From Populus alba (taxonomy: Eukaryota; Streptophyta; Magnoliopsida; Malpighiales; Salicaceae), in assembly GCF_005239225.2 (NCBI RefSeq), contig NC_133287.1:16062519-16126518 (forward strand): a DNA stretch of 64,000 nucleotides. Reading direction: 5' to 3'. Within the stretch, counting starts at the first letter, position 1; every line of letters starts with the position of its first letter. The notes under the pieces were generated by a model. It saw only the letters and a list, made by a program, of their open reading frames with translations, ran no database searches and was not told where the DNA came from. Positions 25,346 through 37,748 of this stretch are shown here, piece after piece. The translations under genes and the position numbers were made by a program.

Positions 25346-27110
25346 TTTTTTTCCCCCTTTTTAAAGCTATTTTTCAATTCAATTTAACCTTGCATTGAAA
25401 ATTTTTATTTGTCCTCTAATTAATATATTCACCCTCATTATTTTAATTAAAAAAATTTCTTAGATCATTTTATGTAATTGATTTTTTTTTCTAGTTTTAA
25501 CTTTTGAAATTTGATTTGATATGGATTCAACTTCATATTTTTTTCCATTTGCAGCGCTTATGATCTAATGACATAGGTCACAAGTTTGAAAAGTTAAAGT
25601 CGTTTAACATATTATTTTTGTTTTTTCTCATTTTCTTTCATAATCTTATTGTTATGCATTTGTTTTTTTTTTAATTATTGGTTTTGTGATTATCTTTGGT
25701 TTCTTTTTTCGTGAGTTTATCTTAATCTCATGATTTAGGTCACGGTTTTTGTATGTTTTTTTTTTATATAAGTTTTCTTTTTAAATTCTCTTGTTCATGT
25801 TTTATGTTTGAAGATATTATTCTAATCAATCTATAATTTCTTTTCTTTTATATAAAAGAACTTTGTTTTTAAAAATAAAAAAATATTTTTTCTTTAAATA
25901 ATATCTCTTATATGTTCTACCTTGTTTAATTTTTTTTTTACAATGTAAGTTTATTATTTTTTATTAATTTAAAAAATAAATTCAATAAAACACAATCGAG
26001 TAAATATCTCATTTTGTGTGATCGAGTATATTAATCTACATTCATCTCTTAATTTTTCTAATTTCTCTTTTGGTTATCGTTTATGACTTTTTTTTTTCTT
26101 ATTTACATAGATGATTATTGATTTATTTAATTAGATTCTTGCATAGGCTTTTTGATTTACACTTTAATTTTTTTTTTTTTATGTAAAAAAGACATATCGA
26201 GATAGCTTGTATATTCGATATTTTTTTGAAAAACATATCTACAACTCGTAATGAAGCACAAGAACAAGTAACTATTAAAAATTACATTTTGTATCAAGAA
26301 AAGGAAAATTATTACCTCATTTGAACTGAGTTGATACAATATTAATAATAGGTCTTTCGGCCAAAGGTAAAATGGGTGTCTAATAGATTAAGTTGCCTTC
26401 TTCCCATCTTCATCCATAACACTTGCCAATGAAAATGAAACAAGTAGAAAATTATGAGCCTCAAGAAAAATGTAACTTTGTAAATTGATTGCATAACATG
26501 ATGTAAATATCAATCTACATATTCATTGTAAATTAAAAATCAATAAAATAAGATTTTTTTTCTTCAAATTATATATCGACCATCTTTTTTTTTGGTAAAA
26601 TTGATTATCTTGTTTATAATTCTCATCTATGATGCTGCAATATTTTTGCAAAATTAAAAAACTAATTGATGTTGTTTCAAAATCTAATTAATATGCTCAG
26701 GAATAAGAGTTTTTTAGTGTTTGGATGGACAATGATTATAGATTCATGTCAATATTCCTTTATCTAGAGTTTAAGAAGTTGATTATTGGCAATAGAAGAC
26801 CTAACACCTGCATAACAGTTCCTTTTGGCGGGATTTATGGACCATATAATGATAAAGTCAATGATTTTTAACAAGAGATTGTTATAAATAAGAGAATTGG
26901 CTTTAAATTCCAAGAATAAGAGTGTTTATTCTTAGTTATGTATGATAAAGGCTTTGAAAATAATAGTATGAATACTTAGAGAGTATAGAAAATATAAACA
27001 TTTTACCTGAGTGGTTTAAATGGTATATATAACCTTTGAACTTTGTCATATTATTTGAATGGAGGGGTTGGAATATCATTTCCTCCTTATAGCATTGATG
27101 AAGGAAAAAT
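25346..27110. other. AT-rich intergenic, nothing recognised
   Basis: The sequence has long T tracts and low complexity. Short ORFs such as the one at 26157-26339 are composition artefacts. Confidence 0.4.
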
Positions 27111-27119
27111 TAAGCTCGG

Positions 27120-27560
27120 GTTGATTTGGCTAAAATTAAAATAATTAATTAAGTTAAAGAACTTAATTAAACTTTTATTGAGTTTAATTGACTTAATTAA
27201 GAACTTTATTGGAATAAAAATCAAGTTTGAAAGTCAATTTGACTAAAATTGAAAGAATCAATAAGTTCAAGGATTTAATTAAATATTTTTAGTGTTTAAT
27301 TGACTTAATTAAGAATCTAATTGAGTGAAAATTAAGTTTGGAAATCTAATTTTAGTCAATTTGCAATAATTAAAAGATCAAGGATCTAATTGAGCTTTGA
27401 AAGTGCTTAATTAGCTTAATCACGTGCTTAATTTGAAGAAAAATCAAGTTTGAAGGTCAATTTAGCTATATAGGAAAAATTAATAAGTTAAAGAGCTTAA
27501 TTAAATTGAGATGGGCCTAATTAATGTAATCAATAGTTTAATTAAAGGAATTAGACGTTG
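27120..27560 (+). repeat. Diverged tandem repeat, about 113-bp period, four units
   Basis: Units start near 27120, 27233, 27352 and 27458. Each is built from a GTCAATTTGACTAAAATTG-like start, an AATAAGTTAAAGAGCTTAAT-like middle, TTAATTGACTTAATTAAGAA and an AAAATCAAGTTTGAAAG-like end. Every unit has several TTAA motifs. No coding content. Confidence 0.75.
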
Positions 27561-29240
27561 AAAATGCAGATTAAGGATGAAATTGAAGAGTTTCAAAACC
27601 AAGAACCATATTGTAGTAAGCACTAGAAGCTGAGGTTTTAATTGGAGATAATTAGGAGTGAAATTGAGAAGAATCTCGAGAATTATGTTTAATTAAAAGG
27701 GTTAATTGCAAGGTTTCAAATGATTAGGGTCTAGAATGGAAATAAGAATGTTTAAACCCTAATTAGATTTGGGATAGCCAAACAACGATGTTTTGATGTA
27801 AATGAAATGACACAATGTAGTTTTTTTGAAAATTAATAAAAGAAGAAGAAGTGATATCAGGAATGTTGTTGTTTTTAATTGCATTATGAATTGTTGTCCA
27901 CCTCCCCTTATTCAGCTAGAGAGCAACAACAAAAATCCCACATCTCCAAACATCTAGTCCATCCATATCCTTTTATATTTAGACTTTTCTTCATTCTTGA
28001 GCCCAAATCGTACCAACTTCCTAAAATCGATGACCTAGTTTCTCCTCTCCTAAATCCGACGGTTTTAAGCCTTTTTCTTTTTCTTAGCCCCAAAGCCTCT
28101 CTCACATCACAACAAAATCCTCATTTATCTGTTCTTTATACAGAAAAACCTAACTGTCATATATTGCCTAAAACCATCTTATAGCCACCTTGGTCTTTTG
28201 TCCTCTAAGCCATTGTTGTTAAAATCACGAATTAACTCGTAAAATTATATGATTTTACTAGTCAACATGTATCTAAATTATAAAATCGGACTAAAAATAA
28301 TACAAGTAAAATTGGAATTGACTCGTGAAAAATTGGTAAACTCAATAAAATCGGTTTGATTTTACGAGTTTACTAAATTTGTTATATGAATTAAGTTAGG
28401 TCCAAATTTGACCTTAAAATGTCTGTGACCAGTTTTGCTTGAACATATATTTCAAAATGTGTATTGGATAGAGTTGAAATTTTACAGGAAAATAATAGAC
28501 ACATGAAAATATATTGTGATAAATTTTCAGGTTAAATGGAGTTTAGGAACATAATATTTCAGAGGTTCAAAGTTAATAGATGAATCTTGTCAAATCTGTC
28601 AAACTAGATATTTGTGTACTATTTGAGATATATCTGGAGCTATCAATGGAATTTTGTTGCGATTAAAGTTAAGATGGAAATTAGACACCTCAAGCTTTCC
28701 AATCATATATCGTAGGTCCAGTAATTCATCAAATCTGCCAAGAATATGCGAAAATTGGAGATTCGAGTTACATGAAGAATTTGTTTTTATTATTCTATTT
28801 TATTTATTTATAAATAATTATTTTTAATTTAGATTTTTTCCGGTGCATTAGACATTGTTTATGGGTTTAATTAATTATTGAATTTATTATGGTTAATTAC
28901 TATTTTAGGCTCATTAGCTTGCAATCTAAAAGTGATTTATTAGGAATTGTTGTGATGAGAACAACCAAGTTGTCACCAGGTTCATGTTTATTTCCTATCA
29001 TTCAATGATTCCCTATACTAAAAAGTTTTGTTTTGAGATTTTTTATTTCTCCATGTTATTAATTAATTGATTCATACTATTTATCTTTTTTTATTTTATT
29101 TTATTTTATTCAGATTATTTAGTGATTATAATATTATTCACTCTCTTAATTAGATTTTAATATAATTTAATTTTTCAACTGAAATTATCAATATATAATT
29201 AATTAAAAAAAATTACATATGATTTTATGATATAAATTTA
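27561..29240. other. Intergenic, AT-rich, with a TE-like segment near 28215-28400
   Basis: Around 28225-28375 inverted-looking motifs (AACTCGTAAAATTATATGAT and GATTTTACGAGTTTAC) suggest a decayed foldback element. The remainder shows no gene that I can support. Confidence 0.4.
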
Positions 29241-29497
29241 GTATCTAAGTTTACATTATATTTTAATGCAGTGTAAAAAAAAATGTTTATGAGAAGTGAG
29301 AACCTTGCCCTTGCTCTGAGCCATAAAACCTGCTGCTTAAGACAGCCAAATCCCTACAAACACAAGAGACAAGGACGGTACACTGCTATACTAGCCTATC
29401 ATCTAAGCCAAAAGCAACAAAATCCCAACCAACGGCTGAAGAGAAGGGCTTTGGTGATCAAATACTATGGTGTTGCCAACAAAGAAAGTCTAGAATC
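29241..29497 (+). other. Left flank of the retrotransposon insertion
   Basis: An open frame from 29283 runs toward the insertion point and would remain open for about 40 more codons in the right flank (34716-34856). The composition is not clearly protein-like, and the right flank also carries a TATA-like motif. I treat it as an unproven locus interrupted by the element. Confidence 0.3.
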
Positions 29498-29905
29498 TGT
29501 TACGTGCTTCACTCAATGCATGCAACACATGCAGGGCAGAGGTGCACTGAACGTGGGTGCAGATGGAGGCATAGCTAATTATATTCAGTTAATAACTTTG
29601 TCGACGTGGGCATTGGACGCGGGCACAAATTAATTGCATTTTCAGTTACTTTCATTCAATAATACTGAGGAATTGTTTCAGTTATGAAACGGTTCTTATT
29701 CTACAGTAGTAGATTCATTCTGCAGCAATTAATTGTGCAGTTTCATTCTGCAGCAATTAATTGTATTAAGTTGCTTTATTTCCATTAGTTGTAATGGCTA
29801 TTTATATAGCCGGTTGAATTCAATAAAGTATTATTATTGTCCAGTATTCTACTCCTTGTCTTCCTCTTCTCTCTGTTCGTAACAAATTCTAAATTAAACA
29901 CAACA
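29498..29905 (+). repeat. Left LTR, 408 bp
   Basis: It starts TGTTACGTGCTTCACTCAAT and ends ATTAAACACAACA. It contains a TATTTATATAGCC TATA-like signal and an AATAAAGTATT polyadenylation-like signal. It has a 28-bp direct duplication (TTCATTCTGCAGCAATTAAT at 29714 and 29742) that is absent from the right LTR. Confidence 0.97.
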
Positions 29906-29906
29906 T

Positions 29907-32900
29907 TTGGTATCAGAGCAGGTTCAGTCCATGGACACCCGTGGAAAAACTAATGTTGAATTCCGCAATGAGGTCAATGAGACTTTGGGTAGGCACGAGG
30001 CCAGCTTTGATCAACTCAATGCAGCTTTACAAACTATTCTCACTGAATTACAGGCCATTCGTACCACCCAACGTACGCAAGCCGTTCCTCCTGACATCAA
30101 CCCATTTGCACATGAATCTTCTTCCCATCGACCAATCGGCCCCCCTTCTGTTGCTAGTTTTGATCACCCACATCCATCACAACTCAAGCTGAATTTTCCA
30201 AAGTTCAACGGAGAAGATCCAATTGGTTGGCTTTATAGAGCTGAACAATACTTTGAGTTTCAGAACATTAGAGTTGCACAACGCGTACAGTTAGCTGCAT
30301 TCCACCTGGAAGGCATTGCGCTACAATGGTTTCGTTGGCTAACAAAGTTTCGTGGGCCACTCACTTAGGATGAACTTACACAGGCCATTTCATTGAGATT
30401 CGGTCCAACCGAATATGAAGATCCCTCTGAAGCTTTGACCCGATTGAAACAAACCTCAACTGTTGTTGTTTACCAGGAAGCCTTTGAAAGGCTCTCCCAT
30501 AGAGTTGATGGCCTGCCCGAAACATTCCTAGTTGGTTGTTTTATTGCAGGATTAAGGGATGAAATTCGATTAGATGTCAAGATTAAACAGCCCAAAACCT
30601 TGGCAGACACAATTGGAGTGGCTCGACTGGTGGAAGAACGCAACCAACTGCAACGCAAGCCTTTTTCAAATAATCATTTATCGCCAGTCACGACAATTCA
30701 GAGGGGGCACTCCAATCCTTCTCCTGGGATTCTAGGCTCATCTCCTAATCAACGAGCAAATATTGAATCCTCACCTTCAACAACTCCAGTCTGAAGAATT
30801 ACAAATCAGGAAGCTAGGGAACGACGAGGGAAGGGACTTTGCTATTACTGTGATGAGAAATACTCTATAGGCCATCGGTGTGAACGGCCACAGTTGTTCA
30901 TGATAGAAGACTCTCCTTGCGATGAGAACTCTGAGGAAGACCAACTGGAGGCAGAACTTACAGAGGTGACACCAGAAATTTCCTTCCATGCTATTGCTGG
31001 TGCTGAGCATCCCCCAACGATTCGGGTCTCGGGAAAACTACAGAACAAAAGCTTGATAGTGTTGATAGATGGGGGCAGCACTCATAATTTCATTGACCAA
31101 GCCATTGCAACTCGGTTTGGCCTGCCGATCGTCAAAGATAGGAAACTTCAGGTGGTGGTTGCTAATCGGGAACGTGTAGAATGCGCAGGCCGTTGCCAAG
31201 GAGTCAGGTTATCCATCCAGGGAATGATCATCACGGCTGATTATTATGTTCTACCTGTGGCAGCCTGTCAGGTGGTTTTAGGGGTGCAATGGTTGGAGAC
31301 CCTTGGACCAGTGGAGACAAACTACAAACAGCTCACCATGACCTTCATAATCGGCGGAGTCAGGCATACTTTGCAGGGTCTTGGACGGAAGGCTGAAGCA
31401 TCTAGCATTGGGGTTCTGCACAGTAAGGAGTGTTCAGGTCTACAGAGGATGGGGTTCTTCTTTCAAATTCAACCCCTTAAGAACACTCTTTCATCAAATA
31501 CGTATCTTTTAGCGATCCAGTGTCTCTTGGAGGAGTTTGCAGAGGTCTTCGCCCCTAACCCCAGTCTTCCTCCTCAACGCCAACATGACCATATGATTCC
31601 CCTCCAGCCTAACACAGGTCCAGTAAGCGTGCACCCTTACAGATATCCATATTATCAGAAGACATAGATTGAACGCATGGTGAAGGAGCTTTTAGAATTG
31701 GGACTCATAAGACCAAGCAATAGCCCTTTTTCCTCACCAGTTTTGTTGGTAAAAAAACCTGATGGCACTTGGCGATTTTGCATTGACTACCGAGCTCTCA
31801 ACAAGATCACCATAAAAGATAAGTATCCTATACCAGTTATTGATGAATTACTAGATGAGCTTCATGGAGCTAAGTTCTTTTCGAAATTGGATTTACGGTC
31901 GGGCTATCACCAAATTCGTGTGAAGGAGGATGATATTCCGAAGACAGCATTTCGAACTCATGAGGGACACTATGAGTTCATTGTCATGCCTTTCGGCCTA
32001 ACTAATGCCCCAGCAACTTTCCAAAGCCTCATGAACGACCTTTTTCGACCCTACCTTCGGCAATTTATCTTGGTATTCTTCGATGACATCCTAGTTTATT
32101 ACAAGTCATGGGAAGATCACCTAACTCACTTGCAACTTGTCCTTAAGATTTTAGCTACTAATCAGTTGTTTGCCAAAGAGTCCAAATGTCATTTTGGAGT
32201 TCAACAGGTTAAGTATTTGGGGCATTCTATCAACAAAGATGGCGTATCTGTGGACCCCGATAAAATACAAGCAGTGGTGGCTTGGCCCACACCCACTACA
32301 GCCAAGGAAGTTCGAGGATTCCTAGGCTTAGCCGGATATTACAGGAAATTCATTTGTCACTTTGGCAGCATGGCCGCTCCTATGACCAAACTCTTGACTA
32401 AAGAAAAGTTCTAGTGGACTAACGAAACGGAGGCAGCATTCAATCAACTCAAGCAGGCCCTCACAACTCCACCCACCTTATGCCTTCCAGATTTTTCTCA
32501 GCCCTTTATAGTTGAATGTGATGCCAGTGGGTTGGAAATAGGTGTCGTCCTTACTCAAAACAGCCACCCCGTGGCTTATTTTAGTGCAGCCCTTAAAGGA
32601 ACATCCCTTACTCTTTCCACATATGAAAAGGAGATGTCAGCCATTGTCAAAGCAATCCGGAAGTGGCGACATTACCTACTTGGGAAATCATTTATTGTGC
32701 GTACAGACCATAAAAGCCTCAAGTACTTGTTGGAGCAGCGCATTACCACTCCTGCCCAGACACGATGGCTTCCTAAGCTGTTGGGATATGATTACATTAT
32801 TGAGTATAAGAAGGGGGTTGAGAATCAGGCTGCAGATTCCTTATCACGTATAGGAGAGGTGCATTTCCTCTCCATTTCAGTTCCCCACGCAGATTGGTGG

Positions 32901-34307
32901 CCCCAACTACAAACAGAGGTGAAACAGGATCCCTTTTATGCTTCGTATGCAAGTAAGAATACCTCCCAACCGATGAATCTACGTGATGGGGTTTGGTTCC
33001 ACAATAATAGAGTTTTTCTAAGTCTCACCTCCTCCCTGATTCCGATGATTCTAGTTGACAGTCACTCATCTCCTGTGGGGGGACATTTCGGGTTCCATAA
33101 GACCCTTTCTCGGATCAACCACAGCTTCTTCTGGCCAAGACTACGACAGACAGTGAAGGAATACCTGCAAAAGTGTGCGGTCTGCCAACAATGCAAATCA
33201 GATTGCATGAAACCTGCAGGGTTGCTTCAGCCCTTACCTATTCCCACGCAAATCTGGACAGATATTTCAATGGATTTCATTGAAGGCCTTCCCAATTCAA
33301 ACGGTCATTCTGTCATTATGGTAGTGGTAGACCGTCTCTCCAAGTATGCTCACTTTACTCCCCTGAAACATCCCTTTACAGCGCCTTCAGTTGCTAAGAC
33401 ATTTGTGGCAAATGTGGTTCGTTTACATGGTATTCCCACTTCTATTGTGAGTGACAGGGATAAGGTCTTCATTAGCTCCTTCTGGCAGACCCTCTTTCAG
33501 CTACAAGGGACACAATTATGTATGAGTTCCAGCTATCATCCCCAGACCGATGGACAGACCGAGGTCGTTAATCGCGTCCTGGAGCAATACCTTCGCTGCT
33601 TTGTCGGCCTACAACCAAAGTCCTGGATGGACTGGATACCTTGGGCAGAGTTTAGCTACAATACATCTACTCATTCGTCAACCAAGATCACTCCCTTTGA
33701 GGCTGTTTATGGAATACCACCGCCACAACCGCTCACCTATGTTCCAGGGACTGCCAAGGTTCAAGTTGTTGAGGAATACCTCCAAGACCGAGACTCCCTC
33801 TTACGTGATCTTCGTAGAAATCTTCGTATTGCTCAAGAGAGAATGACGATCCATGCTAATCAGCGGAGGCGAGAGGTCTCATTTGAGGTCGGTGATTATG
33901 TATACTTGAAGTTACAACCTTATCGTCAGACTACAGTTGCATTCAGAAGTTCCTTAAAGCTCTCCCCTCGGTTCTATGGACCATTCCAGATACTAAGCAA
34001 AGTCGGTCTCGTGGCATACCGGTTGGACCTCCCCAAAGACTGCCAAATTCATAATGTTTTCCATGTCAGTTTGTTACGGAAACATTTGGGATCAATCACT
34101 CCTCTATCATCCCAACTTCCTCCGCTCGCAGACGATTCTTCAATTCTTCCCCAACCTGATTCCATATTGGCCAGACGTGAAATTCAGAAAGGAAAATATC
34201 GTCCTAAGGCAGAAGTGTTAGTAAAATGGGTGGGTGCATCAGATGAGGATGCTTCTTGGAAAAATGAGTGGCGGTTTTTCAAGTCTTGCCCCCAATTTCG
34301 TCCTTGA
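29907..34307 (+). pseudogene. Gag-pol polyprotein of the Ty3/gypsy element, four in-frame stops
   Basis: One frame runs the full length with no frameshift. It is broken by stops at 30366 (TAG), 30792 (TGA), 31665 (TAG) and 32412 (TAG). The likely start is the ATG at 29931. Domains seen: retrotransposon gag (about 30180-30640); a zinc-knuckle-like CYYC..H segment (30840-30885); an aspartic protease with LIDGGSTHNFID, where the usual Ser is Gly (31062-31100); a reverse transcriptase with FFDDILVY (32077-32100); RNase H with DASG (32520); an integrase with an H-H-C-C zinc region (33060-33200), the D, D and E catalytic residues (WTD, VSD, GQTE) and a C-terminal chromodomain-like stretch (about 34160-34290). 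All four stops can be explained by single transitions. Each part is otherwise well conserved. Confidence 0.95.
29908..29919 (+). other. Primer-binding site (initiator tRNA-Met type)
   Basis: TGGTATCAGAGC lies two bases after the left LTR. This is the usual plant retrotransposon primer-binding site complementary to initiator methionine tRNA. Confidence 0.95.
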
Positions 34308-34320
34308 GGACAAGGACAGT

Positions 34321-34335
34321 TTGAGTGGGCAAGAT
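34321..34335 (+). other. Polypurine tract
   Basis: TTGAGTGGGCAAGAT lies directly before the right LTR, in the position and with the purine bias needed for plus-strand priming. Confidence 0.8.
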
Positions 34336-34715
34336 TGTTACGTGCTTCACTCAATGCATGCAACACATGCAGGGCAGAGGTGCACTGAACGTGGGTGCAG
34401 ATGGAGGCATAGCTAATTATATTCAGTTAATAACTTTGTCGACGTGGGCATTGGACGTGGGCACAAATTAATTGCATTTTCAGTTACTTTCATTCAATAA
34501 TACTGAGGAATTGTTTCAGTTATGAAACGGTTCTTATTCTACAGCAGCAGATTCATTCTGCAGCAATTAATTGTATTAAGTTGCTTTATTTCCGTTAGTT
34601 GTAATGGCTATTTATATAGCCGGTTGAATTCAATAAAGTATTATCATTGTCCAGTATTCTACTCCTTGTCTTCCTCTTCTTTCTGTTCGTAACAGATTCT
34701 AAATTAAACACAACA
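34336..34715 (+). repeat. Right LTR, 380 bp
   Basis: It is collinear with the left LTR, lacking the 28-bp duplication. The seven substitutions between the two are all transitions. Confidence 0.97.
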
Positions 34716-34720
34716 GAATC

Positions 34721-36840
34721 CTCCATTGTTGCCTATAAAAAGAGAGGTTCTAAAACAGCTGGGAGAGGAGAGAATTATTACCATATTACAAACTACAAAA
34801 AAAAAAAAAAAAGGCTTTTTATTGTAAACCACAAATCTTCATCTCATATATGGTAAACCTAACCCTCATGCCATTACGACAAGGTTCGACTACTTGAAAT
34901 ATCATGGAACCAAACCCAGACTGCCTCCATCTTTTTTTACCTTATTCCTTCGGTTTCAAGCCTGTGAATTATTTGAAGCTTTCCAAGTCACCAACTTGAG
35001 AGGAGGAAGACGCCCGGTTCTCTTTGGAAGGCAAGAATCAGCAAATCGTCGTTGTTTCTGTAAAAAGGGGGGTTTATCAGGACCTGTGAAAGCAAAAGAA
35101 TGGAGTAACCATATATGTGGTGTTCTAGTAGTAAAAACTTGGGATCAAGAGATTTATTTTTTTTGTGGTTTTAGGTTCAAATCCTGTAGTTGTTTATATG
35201 ATAGCAACTGAAGATTTACATGTTCGTTAATTTTAGGACCCGTAGAATTAGTCGAGGTGCACGCAAGCTAGCTCAAATACCCATGTTAAACTTAAAAAAA
35301 AAAAAAAAAAAAAGAGCATTAAAGTAAAGTGTTAAGAAGCTTATCGAATAAGAAGCCAAATTGGTCCCATTGTAACAGGTATTGCCTCTGAATCTTTCCT
35401 TTCTTTGTGGTTAAATGTCCTCTAGTTTTTATAGACACTGTACGTTAGTAAGGTCCTTTGTTTTTAAACATGGTGGGCATGTCCCTAGTCCTTGTAAAGA
35501 CCTGGAAACTCGATAAAGCATTGTGCATTCGTTCGGTATAACTTGAAATCTTGATGTCTGTTTTGCTTGACATCCTTTTGTTTCTGGTGGATTTTAATTA
35601 CACACAACTCATTTTGATCTCCTAAATATAAATCATGCTTTGGTCTTTTGTTTATGGTTTTGGAGGCTTTCCAAACCCTTTTTTAAAAAACTTATTATTG
35701 ATAAAGCTGTTTCGTTTCTCTAGCCCGTCGGCTTTTCTTCCATCAAGGCCTGTTTTAACTTTTTTAAAAGCCCATACAATTTTCCTTGGACAAGATCCAC
35801 ACTTTGGACTAAGCTGGGAAGCCCAGTTCACATAACTGGACTGACGCTTTAAGGCTTAAGACCCGACAAAGCTGAAATTTGCCAAAGAAAATTTTTATTT
35901 TTAGGTCATTAATTTAAGGATGTGTTTGATCAATACGTTCTAATTTTTTGTTTTTTTTTTTTAGAGTTTTTTCAAACATGTCCTAGTTTAATTTTAATTA
36001 ATTTTCAGATTTTTAAAGGACTATTTTGTAATTAATTTTGATTTTTTATACCATTTTGTTTTTTTATATTTAATATTTGAGATTGTAAATTTATATGTAA
36101 AATACTTTTTCAATAGAAAATAATAAAAAAATAAAAAAATATTTATTTAAAAAAAAAAGAGAGAGAAAATATATTTATGTCCTAAATTTCAAACAAGCAA
36201 GTTTCTTCAAAAAAAAAAAAACCAAAAAAATATATTGCATGATTTAGTATTTTTTAGAAAAAATATATAAAAAAATAGTTTTTCTATTTTGTATATATTA
36301 TAGACTTAGTAACAAGTTTATTAAGCTCATGTGGACTTTATCTAAATTTCAAAAATACCAAAAAAAAATAATTTTATCTATTTTTAATATCAGGGATTAT
36401 AAATTTATATTTAGTATGTATTTTTAGTGTTAAAAAAATAATAAAATTTTATTTGACTTTACAATCATTAAGCTTGACTTATAAAATCATAATTTATTTT
36501 ATTGAAGTAAATTTACTTTAACTGAAAAATAAATTGACATGAAGAAGTATGGATACCCATGAAGAATAGAAGACAAAGGCAGGCAAATTTAGTCAATTGA
36601 ATATCCTCTTTAAAAAATTACCTTGAAGATGGTGTCAATTACATCATGTTGTCAGCGATGTAATTAACATAAGGAAGTATGGAATCTCGATAAGAATAGA
36701 AGACAAAGGCAAATTTGGTGTATTGTTTGAGTTTAGAATAAGGATTTAGGTTGGATTGTGGTTAGTATTCCACAAAAGTAAGTCACACTTGCTTTTGCTG
36801 AACATGTGGTTGAAACAGAGGATTTGTGGATCCAATGAGT
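34721..36840. other. Intergenic region right of the retrotransposon
   Basis: The ORF at 34894-35211 is unlike any family I recognise and has no clear splice partners. There is a TATA-like TATAAAAAGAG at 34734-34744. Poly-A runs occur at 34796-34812 and 35294-35313. A short imperfect duplication containing AATAGAAGACAAAGGCA occurs at about 36565 and 36698. No gene is supported. Confidence 0.4.
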
Positions 36841-36844
36841 TGAA

Positions 36845-37030
36845 AAGTGTGTTTGACTAAGGTTGTCAATTTCGTTCCGTTCCGCCCAAAATAGCCGAAA
36901 CATTTCATACCAATTCAAAAAACGAAACAAATATCATCTCATTTTAAATCTCGGTCCGTTTTGGATTTTTTGGCTAAATTCCGCCCGAAACGTTCCGGTT
37001 TCATTCCACATGTTCTGTTCCGCTCTTGAA
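36845..37030. repeat. Repeat fragment related to the foldback element at 37538-37748
   Basis: It begins GTGTTTGACTAAGGTTGTCA and is rich in CCGTTCCG, CGAAAC and GCCCGAAACG motifs. The start resembles the CTTGTCAAACTCAAGGTTGT segment at 37562, so both probably derive from one element family. Confidence 0.5.
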
Positions 37031-37537
37031 AAGCCAATGAATCAAATTGAATTTTGCTCAATTTCATTAATTAAACCACCCGATTATAAAAAGCTCTTTT
37101 TCATTACTATTTTCAATAGCAATGATATTAATAATAATATTGATAATTATTATTACTATTTTCATTAACAATGATATTAATTTTTTAAAATTAGATTTAT
37201 CACTAATATATCTGGTTTATATTCATGTTGTTTTTTTTTCATGTCTATACTTTATAGGAATTTAAGTAAAACAAGGGATGCTTTAGATTCTATTAGCCAT
37301 TTGATAACATTGACCTAACTTTATATTTAAATATTTTTGTTAAAATATTTTACTTTCATAATATTTTTATATTTTGTTAGTTGAATTACTTTAAGTTAAA
37401 GATCTATTTAATCTTGACTATTTAGAAATATTTTAAATTTTAAAATTATATTTGTTTGGCATTGTGTTTATATTGCATAGTTTATAATTAATTTATTTTG
37501 AATTTGAATTATGTTTGTTGAATGTGTGTGTGTGTGT

Positions 37538-37748
37538 ATAAAATTATATTATTTTGATAGCTTGTCAAACTCAAGGTTGTCAATTCCATTTCGGTAAATT
37601 AATGTTTCGTTTTTTCAATTGGAATGAAATGTTTCAGTTTCGGAGTGTTTATATATTATACATATATATGAACAGTACAACGCCGAAACGACACGCTGAA
37701 ACACTCCGAAAAATGTGTTTGACAAGCTATCCATATAATATAATTTTA
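37538..37748. mobile_element. Foldback MITE, about 211 bp, with inverted ends of about 35 bp
   Basis: The left end ATAAAATTATATTATTTTGA followed by TAGCTTGTCAAAC is inverted at the right as GTTTGACAAGCTATCCATAT followed by AATATAATTTTAT. A second inner inversion pairs TTTCGGAGTGTTT with AAACACTCCGAAA. The whole element can fold on itself. No target duplication could be fixed. Confidence 0.75.

Larger units (their letters stand above)
29498..34715 (+). mobile_element. Complete Ty3/gypsy LTR retrotransposon, chromovirus type (Reina-like size)
   Basis: The element is 5218 bp, with LTRs of 408 and 380 bp beginning TGTTACG and ending ACAACA. It is flanked by a perfect 5-bp target duplication GAATC (29493-29497 and 34716-34720). 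A primer-binding site matching the 3' end of initiator tRNA-Met follows the left LTR, and a purine-rich tract precedes the right one. The single-frame polyprotein has the order gag, protease, reverse transcriptase, RNase H, integrase, chromodomain-like end, which is typical of plant chromoviruses. The short LTRs and total size fit the Reina clade (inference). The LTRs differ by 7 substitutions in 380 aligned bases, so the insertion is young. Four stop codons make it non-autonomous. Confidence 0.97.
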
